DNA from: Gautieria morchelliformis
Taxonomy: Eukaryota > Basidiomycota > Agaricomycetes > Gomphales > Gomphaceae
Direction of reading: 5' to 3'
Assembly: GCA_015179125.1 (NCBI GenBank)
Contig: WHVA01000173.1
Coordinates: 1-64,000 of the forward strand
Length of the DNA stretch: 64,000 nt
In this document: positions 11,926 to 21,717 of the stretch, one piece after another
Position numbering within the stretch: position 1 is the stretch's first letter
How the letters are laid out: the number at the start of each line of letters is the position of its first letter
Translations under genes and position numbers: made by a program
The notes under the pieces: generated by a model
What the model was told of the DNA's origin: nothing
Databases searched by the model: none
Seen by the model: the letters and a program-made list of their open reading frames with translations, nothing else

Positions 11926-12423
11926 TGTTGGGTGCATTTATGCTCCTGCACCAAAATCAAGCATAATATATTCAATTTGTTGTATGATTTTTCAATCTCT
12001 TCTCACATTGTTCTTGTACCATGCATCCATTTCTTTGATAATTTTCGAAATTTTCCAGTCACTCCCTACCTCTCCATTCCACTTTGTTATTTCTACTTTC
12101 ACAGGCGGCTGCACCCAGCGGAGTCTGAAATGACTTCGACGCGCGAGCTCTTGGGCGCTAAAGGGCCAGGTAGTAGTACATGCACAGTGAGACAGATTTC
12201 CCCCTCTCTCAGTGACAACTAAATTCACTGAGAGAGGCAAGTAAAATAGTCTAGTGTTCTCTCGATTTATTGACCTAGAAATCCTCTGTAGTGAATTAAT
12301 TTCTAGGTAGTGTATAATATATTTAAAGTGACAACTAAATTCACTGAGAGAGTGAATTAATTTCTAGTCTATTCTTTTGAGCAACAAGTCCATACCTACT
12401 GCCTATAATTCCTGTCTACTACA
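11926..12423 (+). mobile_element. Solo LTR of Copia element (498 bp)
   Basis: It begins TGTTGGGTGCATTTATGC and ends CTACTACA. It has the same 498-bp length as the Copia-A LTRs at 17652-18149 and 27198-27695, in opposite orientation. A 5-bp target duplication CGGGG flanks it (11921-11925 and 12424-12428). No internal Copia sequence is present, so this is a solo LTR left by LTR-LTR recombination inside the chromovirus gag. Confidence 0.92.
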
Positions 12424-13860
12424 CGGGGGCCCGTCAAGGCATATATCAGCCTGCCCCATGCGGCGTCACAGCCGCGCGAACGATCCATGGCCCCAACGGA
12501 AGGCCAGGGAATCCCTGACCAGGCCGACGTCGTACCAATGGAGCCGTACAATGGGATCACATGGATGATCCGCGTGGCGTTAGCAGACGCCGTGGACACA
12601 GACCCGGAGAAGTCTGTGCTAGCGAAAGCCGGCGTGAAATTGGCTCACCCCAAGCCATATGCCGAGGGATCTGACCTCGAAGAGTTTGAAATCTTCGTGG
12701 CAGCCATCCTACGATGGCTGAAAATGAATTGCCTCCTAGGGCCAACCAGCATAGACATGCAGGTCGGCTACATGGGCACTCGCCTCACCGGCGAAGCCCA
12801 GGAGTGGTTCCTTCGAAGCGTAGAATGCTTCGATCACCAGGTCCGCAGCTGGACACTGGAAACTGTGATGCAGGGCCTTCAAAAAAGGTTCCTGCACACA
12901 CTGACATACCATCACGCATCGAATAAGTTCGACGCGGTCATGCAGGGCATGAAAACCGTACCGTTCAGGAAATGCTGAATGAGCTCACGAAATATGCGGC
13001 ACGTATGATACAGTCGCCAGATGATTACATGTTCCGGAGATGGTTCATGTCGGCGCTGCACGAAACGCTGCGCAACGAAGTCCTCAAAAAGGGCTATAAT
13101 GCCGAGAGCAGCTCAATAGAGCAACTCTTCGAGATGGCCCGGATGATTGAGGAGGCATCCTGATACAACATGGGGATGCGCCATGCAGAAAGCGCAGCAG
13201 CAACAGCAAGCGCTGCCCGGCTCACAGGGAGCAAGCCGTTGACACAAACGGGCCTGACCAGGCCCAGCCTGTTCTCAAGAAGCGGAACAGGACAATGGCT
13301 ACCGCCCTCATGCCCAGCACAAGCTGGATGCCCACCTGAAGCTAAACAGCCTCAAGTGTCAGGGTCGTCCCCACGACCTGCCCCACCAACGAAAGCGTTG
13401 AGCCGGCCTAACGATCGGCCCAGCGGCAGCCAAAGCAACACCACGTGCTTTGAATGTGGCCAACCTGGCCACAAGAAGGCAGAGTGCCCCTGGCTTAGGT
13501 CCGGTATAAGGACAGCAGCCGCGAGGCACGACAGTGAGGCCGAGGATCTGGAGATGGATCTCAGTCAAAATTCTCTTCAACAGATTGATGAAGAGGGGGA
13601 GGGTGATCCCCAACCCAACGACACTCCGGACAACGGAGACGCGTCCGCTGAAGAGTGGGACCCTGAGCCGTCCCAATACTATGAATGGGACGAAGAGGTG
13701 GAGGACACCACCTACAGGTCCAGCGCGATCAGATTCGCGCTGGAAGACGAAACCACCACTAAGGTCATGGCGGCACACACGTCGGTCACGCCAGACAAGG
13801 CGGCCGAGCCGGTGTATCACCACCGAAGCAAACATAGGACACGGCCAACGCGCCCACGCA
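12424..13860 (+). pseudogene. Chromovirus gag: capsid and zinc knuckle, broken
   Basis: The retrotransposon capsid domain runs from about 12560 to 13163 (YMGTRLTGEAQEWF, LETVMQGLQKRF). The frame shifts at about 12970 and meets TGA at 13161-13163, where related reading (EEAS-x-YNMGMRH) suggests an Arg CGA. The nucleocapsid CCHC knuckle is at 13446-13490 (CFECGQPGHKKAECP). An acidic linker leads into protease. The capsid packages element RNA in the cytoplasm. This copy could not make an intact Gag. Confidence 0.85.
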
Positions 13861-14330
13861 GTGAGAACTGTACCCTATCGGGGTACTGGGAAATAAACGG
13901 CGTAAAAGCCCACTGCCTGCTAGATAGCGGCAGCAAAGTGGTACTGCTATCCCCTGAATTCACACGAGCTACAGGGATGAAGACATTCTCCCTGGAGCAA
14001 CCAATCGCGCTGCAGCTAGCTTGCATAGGCAGCCATTCCAAATCAACTATGGAATGAACACGACCATCAAATTTGGTCGTGAGACATACGACGAATATTT
14101 CGACGTAGCGAACGTCAAATATTATGACGCTATCTTAGGGACACCGTTCCTAAGGAGATTCAGCGTAACCCTGGACTTCTCGAGCCCAGGGACGATCCGC
14201 AAGGGGAACGAAGTGATCCTGACGGGCAAGGTCTCATTCGACGACGATGAATCGATGAATGAGGACAAGGGGCCACGGGTGAGCAGGATCACCCAGGCAC
14301 CGAAGCCTAACCTGGCTCATTGAAGCCAGG
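13861..14330 (+). pseudogene. Chromovirus aspartic protease (retropepsin) domain
   Basis: The active-site motif LLDSGSKVVLLS (DSG) is near 13917-13950. The second half (FDVANVKYYDAILGTPFLRRF) lies in another frame from about 14050 to 14170, so a frameshift near 14030-14050 splits the domain. The enzyme normally cleaves the Gag-Pol polyprotein. Position and order (knuckle, protease, RT) are canonical for Ty3/gypsy. Confidence 0.85.
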
Positions 14331-14423
14331 AGGACAGTCGCGGGACGACTCGTCCTCGAACTCACCCTACAACAGTAGGGAGAGGCGCTCTCACCTAACG
14401 GTGAAAGCGATGGGAAGAGGAAA

Positions 14424-16044
14424 GTGGTTCCGCGCACCGCGGGACCTAATAGACGCCCACAGCGCCTAATGGCTTCTAAGCCAACCACCACCATCATCCT
14501 CATGGATGATGACCTTCCTTGCCTGCGGATGGAACGAATCACTGACTTAGTCAGTGGAATTCCATTAGAACTCCCGCCACTACAGGAGATCAACCATGAG
14601 ATCAACCTCATCGATCCCAACAAGCCCATGCAGTATCGACTACCGAAATGCCCTGAACACTTCCGAGAGGAACTGTCGGCTAAGATAGAACGATACACCA
14701 CTGCAAAGTGGTGGATTCTGGCAGTCGCGCAGCAGGCCGTGCCCATGCTGTGTGTGCCGAAGAAGAACGGTACATTGCGAACCGTCTTCGATCTGCACCA
14801 GCAGAACAAGAACACGGTGAAGGACGTCACGCCCTTCCCGGATCAAGATATCATTTGCAGCAACATGGCTCGCTGCGATATCGAACAAAACTCGATATGT
14901 CAGAAGCATACGAGCAGATCCGCATCCATCCGGATCATGTAGCAAAGACTGCCTTTGCCACGACCTTGGGACCTTCAGGAGCCAGGTGATACAGATGGGG
15001 GACTGTAACACCCCATCAACATTCCAACGGCTGATGACAGCCATTTTCCGCGACTGCATAGGTCGCCTCGTCCATGTATACATGGACGACATCTTCATAT
15101 TCTCGCTCTCAATACAAGAGCATGAAGAGCACCTCTACATCGTCTTTGACAGACTGAGGAAGAACACCTCTTTCTGAGCAAGAAAAAGGTGGACCTCTAT
15201 TCCATCCGAATGGAGTGTCTCGGCCATATTATCGATGGCCGAGGGGTACATGCCGACGAGGACAAGATGCAACGCATCCGCGAGTGGCGCAGGCCACGGA
15301 CGTTCAACGACGTCCAGCGTTTCCTCGGGCTGGTACAGTATCTGGCACACTACATGCCAGATGTTAGCGCATATACCACCCCACTATCGGGCTGTGCGCG
15401 TAATAACCGTCCATTCGAATGGACCCACTACTAGACAAATGCTGGCAAAGCATTAAGGGTTGGCCTGTAAGGCCCCGATCCTGCGTCCAGTAGACGCAAG
15501 GTGCCCAGAGCCGATCTGGGTGATCACCGACGGGTCGAAAGCCGGCGTCGGTGCGGTCTACGGCCAAGGTCCTGACTGGAAAACCTGTCGACCTGCCGGC
15601 TTCTTGTCAAAGAAGTTCAGCGTTGCTCAGCAACACTACCGGACTCACGAGCACGAGACGATCGCGGTGCTCGAGGCTCTCATGAAATGGGAGGACAAAC
15701 TGCTGGGGCGAAGGTTCACCCTCGTCACAGACCACAAAGGGCTCGAGTACTTCGAGACCCAGAAGAGCCTATCTGACCGCCAGGTCAGATGGTGGGAGTT
15801 TCTCTCCCGGTTCAATTTCAACACCGTTCATGTTGACGGTGTAGAGAACAAGGTAGCGGACTGCCTGTCGCGCTACTACGAGAACGACACGAGTGATGAC
15901 AATCACCCGGACCACGTCTTCGTGAACGCAGATGCGCGTTTAGACCCGGACGGTGAGTTATTGCCCACCGACCGGTATATCGAGCTGCGAACAGCGGCGA
16001 CAAGACGCTCTAAACGCCTCGTGAGAAGACAGAGGCGAGAGTAA
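14424..16044 (+). pseudogene. Chromovirus reverse transcriptase and RNase H
   Basis: RT motifs in order are YRLPKCPEHFREEL, VPKKNGTLRTVFD, then KLDMSEAYEQIRIHPDH in another frame. After those come GDCNTPSTFQRLM, the catalytic VHVYMDDIFIF near 15070-15100, and GLVQYLAHYMPD. RNase H occupies about 15510-15900 (VITDGSKAGVG, HEHETIAVLEAL, LVTDHKGLEYF, NKVADCLSRY), with its acidic residues present. At least four frameshifts (near 14885, 14985, 15175 and 15440) break the frame. RT copies the RNA and RNase H removes the template. This copy is non-functional. Confidence 0.92.
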
Positions 16045-16269
16045 CGGAATCCGCCGCATTAAACGAGGGCTCACCAGAGCCCACGAACGTCGCCGCGTCA
16101 TGCGACGACGACGTGACATCAGAGCCATCGCTGCAGGAAATGATGGCGCGCCCCTGCGCCGGGTCATCGAGCAAGGCGTAGACCTGTCTAAGGTCCTACG
16201 AGACGCTACCACAGGGACACCATGTTCACAAAGATCATGGCGCACCCGGACGTGCACCGAGATTCGGGA

Positions 16270-17651
16270 TCCAGGACGGGCTGATCTGGACTAAGAACCA
16301 GCTCAAAAGAGATGTCATTGCCGTCCCCCGCTCTGTTCTTCAAGGGGGAAGGAAGCTGATCGAAATCATCATCGATCGGGCACATCAGATAGTCGGCCAC
16401 TACGGCCATCTGAAGACTTCGAACTACGTTCGAAGAGCATATTGGTGGCCGGGCATGAGCCCAGACATAGAAGTGTTCTGCACATCGTGCGCGAGGTCTC
16501 AGATGACGAAAACCGGGCCACAACGGCCCAAAGGCCTACTACACAGCCTACCCATTCCGGATAGGCCGTGGCAGTCGATTGGCATCGACTTATGGGGCCC
16601 CTGCCCAAATCCAACGACTGTGACTACCTGATGGTAGTCATCGACCGACTAACGTCGCTCGTACACCTTGTACCAACCAGACGAGCGTGTCAGCCAAGGG
16701 AGTAGCCTGGCTGTTTCTGAAGGAGGTCGTTCAACTCCATGGAGTTCCCGACTCCATCGCCTCGGACAGAGACTCGAAGTTCACGTTGATCTTCTGGCGT
16801 GAACTACAGTGACTCATGGGGACTAAGCTCCTCATGTCAACTGCCTTCCATCCTCAAATGGATGGAGCCACCGAGCGGGCAAACCGCTCGATCGGCCAGA
16901 TATTGCGCGCGGTCGTCAGAGACGATCAGAAGGATTGGGCATTGAAATGCCCAATGGTTCAAGTCGCCCTCGACAGCAACGTCAGCGCGACCACAGGGTT
17001 CGCACCTTTCGAGCTGAACCACGGCTATATGCCGCAGATAGACCTCCCCATAGCCGTGGACACCCTGTTCAAGGGGGTAGCCCGGTTCACACATCAGGCA
17101 AAATGGAACCTGATGGCGGCACACGATGCAATCATAGAGCATCGAGTGATGCAAAAATTTCATGCAAATAAGAAATGTATGGCGAGCGACAGGTACGCGG
17201 CCAACGACCGTGTCTACCTCTCGACACACAACCTAACTCTCCCGAAAGGAAGAGCCAGAAAACTAGTCCCACAGTACATCGGACCATACCGCATCGTCGA
17301 GGCTCACAACGATGCCTCGATGGTGACCCTCGATCTTCCCGACGAGCTGAAAAGCCGTCGGATTTCACCAGTCTTCCATTCAAGCCTCATACGGCGATAT
17401 GAGGCTAACAACAACGAATTGTTCCCTTGTCATGAGGCCAAGTCATTTTATGACTTCAGAGCGAATGACGACGAGGAGTGGCTCGTCGACGAGATTATCG
17501 CAAATCGATGGATAAACTCGACGGACCTGGAGTTCCAGGTCCGTTGGACCCTAGGTGACGTGACATGGGAACCCATGTCGTCCTGCAAGGACCTTGAAGC
17601 CCTAGACAGCTATCTAGAGCTTCAGGGGGTGAGAAAGCCACACGACCTCCC
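16270..17651 (+). pseudogene. Chromovirus integrase with C-terminal chromodomain
   Basis: The zinc-binding HHCC region lies at about 16378-16505 (HQIVGHYGHL, YWWPGMSPDIEVFCTSCA). The catalytic core has DLWGP near 16588, SDRDSKFT near 16760 and TAFHPQMDGATERANRSI near 16840-16895 (D, D, E). TGA at 16810-16812 interrupts the core where relatives have Arg (LQ-x-LMGTKLLMS). The C-terminus carries a chromodomain at about 17480-17640 (EEWLVDEIIANRW, FQVRWTLGDVTWEPMSS), which defines the chromovirus clade and is known to steer integration towards heterochromatin marks. Copia-A interrupts the gene at 17651. Its last codons resume at 27701-27711 (stop TAG). Confidence 0.92.
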
Positions 17652-18149
17652 TGTAGAGGACAGGAATTATAGGCAGTAGGAATGGACTAGTTGTTCAAAA
17701 GATCAGGCTAGAAATTAATTCACTCTCTCAGTGAATTTAGTTGTCACTATAAATATATTATACACTACCTAGAAATTAATTCACTACAAAGAATTTCTAG
17801 GTCAATAAATCGAAAGAATACTAAACTAATTTTACTCGCCTCTCTCAGTGAATTTAGTTGTCACTGAGAGAGGGGGGGTCTGTCTCACTGTGCATGTACT
17901 ACTACCCGGCCCTTTAGCGCCCAAGAGCTCGCGCATCGAAGTCATTTCAGACTCTGCTGGGTGCAGCCGCTTGTGAAAATAGAAATAACAAGATGAAATG
18001 GAGAAGTAAGGAGTGACAGAAAAATTTCGAAAATAATCAGAGAAATGGGTGCATGGTACAAGAACAATGTGAGAGGAAATTGAAACACCATACAGCAAAT
18101 CGAATATATTATGCTTGATGTTGGTGCAGGAGCATAAATGCACCCAACA
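17652..18149 (-). repeat. Copia-A 3' LTR (498 bp)
   Basis: On the minus strand it runs from TGTTGGGTGC to CCTCTACA. It contains a 12-bp perfect stem hairpin (CCTCTCTCAGTG..CACTGAGAGAGG) near 17838-17872 and a second inverted repeat built on CTAGAAATTAATT near 17769-17803. It is adjacent to the polypurine tract on its internal side. Confidence 0.93.
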
Positions 18150-18162
18150 CGCCCCCTCAAGC
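18150..18162 (-). promoter_or_regulatory. Copia-A polypurine tract
   Basis: On the minus strand GCTTGAGGGGGCG lies directly between the pol stop codon (18163-18165) and the 3' LTR. This is the usual place and composition of the plus-strand primer for reverse transcription. Copia-B has the identical tract at 21705-21717. Confidence 0.75.
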
Positions 18163-21100
18163 TTAATATATTCCGATTCTCTCGTTGAGGATCTTCACTC
18201 TAGGACTAGGGAGTCCTTTAGTGAGGATATCTGCCAACATTTGCTCGGTTGGCAAATAAACGAGCTTGGCTCCTTGATTTTTGATTATATCTCGAAGGAA
18301 ATATAATCTGATGTCGAAATGTTTGGTTCTCGTGTGTTGTTGGGTGCCATACGTGATTGTAATGGCTGATTGATTGTCTGAATAAACTTGGATGGGTCTG
18401 TTCAGTGGTTGGAATATCTCAGAAATAAAATGGCGCATCCAGAGAGCCTCTTTGCCCGCATGGGTCAGGGCAACGAATTCGGCTTCAGTTGATGAGAGGG
18501 CTACTATCGACTGTTTCTGGCAACTCCATGAAACAGTGCCTCCATCAATCTGAAATAAGTATGCCGAATACGAACGCCTATGACTCTGTGAACCCCAATC
18601 TGCATCTGAATACCCCATCAAGCCGTCTCGATTTCTTCCAAGTGTGAGCTTGTAATGCTTCGTGCCTTTCAAATATTTGAAGACATGTTTTACTGCATTC
18701 CAATGTGTACCACCTGGATTTTCGAGGAATTGTGAGAGCAATAACACCGCAAATGCAATGTCAGGTCGAGTGGCTACAGCTGCCCACATCAGTGACCCTA
18801 TCACTTGCCTGTATGGAAACTTCGACATGGCTTTCTTGCCTCTCTCTGTAGAAGGACATTGGTCTTTAGATAATTTTACGGCGGGATCAAGAGGCGTAGC
18901 ATAGGTCTTTGCATCTTCGAGATTGAATTTTTTGATGATCTTCTCAATGTATGCAGGTTGTGAAATTGCAATAGTTTTCTTTTGCCAGTCCCTTTCGATT
19001 TTAAGATTCAATAGCCAATGAATCTCGCCTAGATCTTTCATACTGAAGACCTGAGCAAGATCTGGTTTGACTTTGTCCAGGACTGACTGATTCTCAGCTG
19101 TGATGGTAAGGTCGTCCACAGCTGTTGCAATAATCACATGCCCCTTTCCGCCACGTCTATAAAATACAGCCCCATCTGTGGCTGACGTAGTGAATCCTAA
19201 CTTGTGGAATTCACCACTTAGATGTTTGTACAATTCCCTTCCAGATTGTTTGAGGCCGTAGAGTGCTTTCTTCAAAAGTAGCACTTCGTCCTTGTCTTCG
19301 GACTCATATCCATACGGCTGCTTCATGTAAATAGGTTCTGGCAGTGTAGCATTGAGGTATGCATAGTCCACGTCCATTTGATGAATAGGCCAGTCATTCC
19401 TAGCAGCAATGGCGCATATGATCCGCAGGGAGGATAACCAAGCAACAGGTGAGTATGTCTCATCATAGTCGACTCCAAACTTCTGTGTGAAGCCTTGGGC
19501 GACCATTCTCGATTTAGGTACTATTGGTTTCCTTTCTGGATTACGCTTCCAAAGGTAGACCCATTTGTTACCGACAATATTGGCTCCAGGAGGTGGTTTG
19601 GCTCGTTCCCACACTCCCTTGTCAATTAGGGCCTCGTATTCTTTGTCCATTGATTTCTTCCACATAGGATTATTCAGAGGTTCGTCTGCATTGCTGGGTT
19701 CAATTTGACTCAAATCCGGCGCCTTGTTATTATTTTGACCGTCGGTTAGAAACGCACTGATGGCAAACTCATAGCTATTGATGCCATCAATCTCAGAGGA
19801 TAATTCTTGGTCGAATAAATTTTCTTTATGGTCCTTAACGTCCTCGTAAGCTAGCATAGTCATATGTGCGCCAGCTTGTCTCTGAGTTTGAGATCTTCTT
19901 ACGGGACCTGATGGGGCCGGCTGCACTTGTTGTTGACGGATCCTTTTGCTTCTCCTTATCGGTTCAGCTTCTCTAGGTCTGTCATCAACACCCTGAATAG
20001 GTTGCAGCTCTTCAAGATATTCCTCTGGTACACTTTCATCAATTTCTTCGATCTTTGCCTCTTCGCTGACTAAGCGACCGGGCACAGGCACTGATGCCGG
20101 AATGGCCTTCTTCTCCTCTCTGGACATAGGTAGCTTGGATTCCTCAATAGAAATGATTGGGACCCTTCCCTTCTTCATCTCTGAATCAAACACAACGTTA
20201 CGCTCGACAGAAACTTTGTGCAAGTCAGGCCAATAAACATAATGACCATGACTCTGGGCAGAAATTCCTATCCACCGAGCTCTCTTGGCACGAGATGCCA
20301 ATTTATCTCCCTGAGTGACTTTAACATAGATTTCAATTCCCCACGCATGAATATCTTTGAGATTCGGTTTCTCATGGTAAATCATCTCGTAGGGCGTTTT
20401 ATCCGGTAGAGCTCTTGTATGCGTCCTATTCCTAAGATAATTGGCATGCTGTATCGCATAGCCCCATAATATCTTAGGAAGGCCTGATTCTAACAGCATG
20501 GCACGAGTCCTCTCAGTGAGAGTTCGGTTCAGACGTTCGGCAACACCATTGGACTCTGGTGTGTCATGTACCATCAACTGATGCTTCGTGCCTTGTTTGG
20601 CTAGATGCTGTTCGAATTCAGAGCTCGTATACTCGCCCCCTCGATCAGAAACAAGTGCCTTGATGTGCACATTTCTCTGTCGAAGCATTAAAGCCTCGTA
20701 GAGCTTGTACTTTGAGAATGCTTCTGATTTATTGGCCATGAGATAGATCACCGATTCTCTTGAGTAGTCATCGATAAAGGAGACATAATATAACTTCTTA
20801 TCGATCGTGAGGTGTCTTGCAGGTCCCCAGACATCAGAATAAATTCTGTCACCGAATTTTGATGTTCGGTCTCTGGGTTCTCGAGGAAGAGGTTTGCGTG
20901 CAATCTTGGCCTGAATACACGCATCACAGACAATTCTATCGCCTGTGGAGCTCAGTTCAATGCCCAATATCATGCCACGATTTAATAGATGTTGTAGGGA
21001 CTTCTGTGAGACATGCCCCATTTTTTGATGAATTTCCATGGCAGACAAACACATATGGGCTTGAGCACTTGGTGACTGGAGGTCTAGTCGATATAAGCCA

Positions 21101-21210
21101 TTGACCTTCGGTGCTTGCATCAATACCTTTCCAGCAGTGTTAGATATCGTGCATTTCTGGCCACCGAGTCGAATGTCATAGCCAGCATCATCGCACCGAC
21201 CGATCGAGAC
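18163..21210 (-). CDS. Copia-A Pol part: integrase, RT and RNase H (3' portion of split gag-pol)
   Basis: The open frame carries in order: GAG-pre-integrase (HQKMGHVSQKSLQHLL, CDACIQAKI), the integrase core (SDVWGPA, FIDDYSRESVIY, VSDRGGEYTSSEF, ESNGVAERLNRT; D, D, E present), the copia RT (GNKWVYLWKRN, MDVDYAYLNATLPEPIYM, YGLKQSGRELY, TAVDDLTIT) and RNase H (GYSDADWGSQ, SSTEAEFVAL, SDNQSAI, DIRLYFLRD). It ends ADILTKGLPSPR and a TAA. At its 5' edge (21210) the frame joins without shift to the Gag part across the Copia-B insertion. Confidence 0.93.
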   Translation of the reverse strand, partial: VSIGRCDDAGYDIRLGGQKCTISNTAGKVLMQAPKVNGLYRLDLQSPSAQAHMCLSAMEIHQKMGHVSQKSLQHLLNRGMILGIELSSTGDRIVCDACIQAKIARKPLPREPRDRTSKFGDRIYSDVWGPARHLTIDKKLYYVSFIDDYSRESVIYLMANKSEAFSKYKLYEALMLRQRNVHIKALVSDRGGEYTSSEFEQHLAKQGTKHQLMVHDTPESNGVAERLNRTLTERTRAMLLESGLPKILWGYAIQHANYLRNRTHTRALPDKTPYEMIYHEKPNLKDIHAWGIEIYVKVTQGDKLASRAKRARWIGISAQSHGHYVYWPDLHKVSVERNVVFDSEMKKGRVPIISIEESKLPMSREEKKAIPASVPVPGRLVSEEAKIEEIDESVPEEYLEELQPIQGVDDRPREAEPIRRSKRIRQQQVQPAPSGPVRRSQTQRQAGAHMTMLAYEDVKDHKENLFDQELSSEIDGINSYEFAISAFLTDGQNNNKAPDLSQIEPSNADEPLNNPMWKKSMDKEYEALIDKGVWERAKPPPGANIVGNKWVYLWKRNPERKPIVPKSRMVAQGFTQKFGVDYDETYSPVAWLSSLRIICAIAARNDWPIHQMDVDYAYLNATLPEPIYMKQPYGYESEDKDEVLLLKKALYGLKQSGRELYKHLSGEFHKLGFTTSATDGAVFYRRGGKGHVIIATAVDDLTITAENQSVLDKVKPDLAQVFSMKDLGEIHWLLNLKIERDWQKKTIAISQPAYIEKIIKKFNLEDAKTYATPLDPAVKLSKDQCPSTERGKKAMSKFPYRQVIGSLMWAAVATRPDIAFAVLLLSQFLENPGGTHWNAVKHVFKYLKGTKHYKLTLGRNRDGLMGYSDADWGSQSHRRSYSAYLFQIDGGTVSWSCQKQSIVALSSTEAEFVALTHAGKEALWMRHFISEIFQPLNRPIQVYSDNQSAITITYGTQQHTRTKHFDIRLYFLRDIIKNQGAKLVYLPTEQMLADILTKGLPSPRVKILNERIGIY

Positions 21211-21215
21211 GAGGG

Positions 21216-21704
21216 TGTTAGCAACTAAGGGGCTATGGCAGGGAAGGTTCGGTAGAGTTCTTAGAAAGCTAGAATCAAATATACTCTCTCAGTGAATTTA
21301 TTGTCACTGATATATTAATACAATACCTAGAATCAAATATACTACATGATTTTCAGTCAACATGCTATGTAAATATGAAAGATACTACTCGCCTCTCTCA
21401 GTGAATTTATTGTCACTGAGAGAGGAGTGTAATCCTGTCTCAGAAGGCATATACTTGCACCCGGCCCTTTAGCGCCCAAGGGCTCGCGCGTCGAAGTCAT
21501 TTCAAACTCCGCTGGGTGCAGCCGCCTATGAAAATAGAAATAACAGAATGGAATGGAGAGATAGGGAGTGACTAGAAAATTTCGAAAATAAGCAGAGAAG
21601 TGGATGCATAGTACAAGAACAGTATGAGAAAATATTGAAACACCACACAATAAATTGAATATATTATGCTTGATTTTGGTGCAGGAGCATAAATGCACCC
21701 AACA
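21216..21704 (-). repeat. Copia-B 3' LTR (489 bp)
   Basis: On the minus strand it runs from TGTTGGGTGCATTT to TTGCTAACA. It keeps the same 12-bp stem (CCTCTCTCAGTG..CACTGAGAGAGG) as Copia-A near 21393-21426, with a slightly different loop. Confidence 0.93.
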
Positions 21705-21717
21705 CGCCCCCTCAAGC

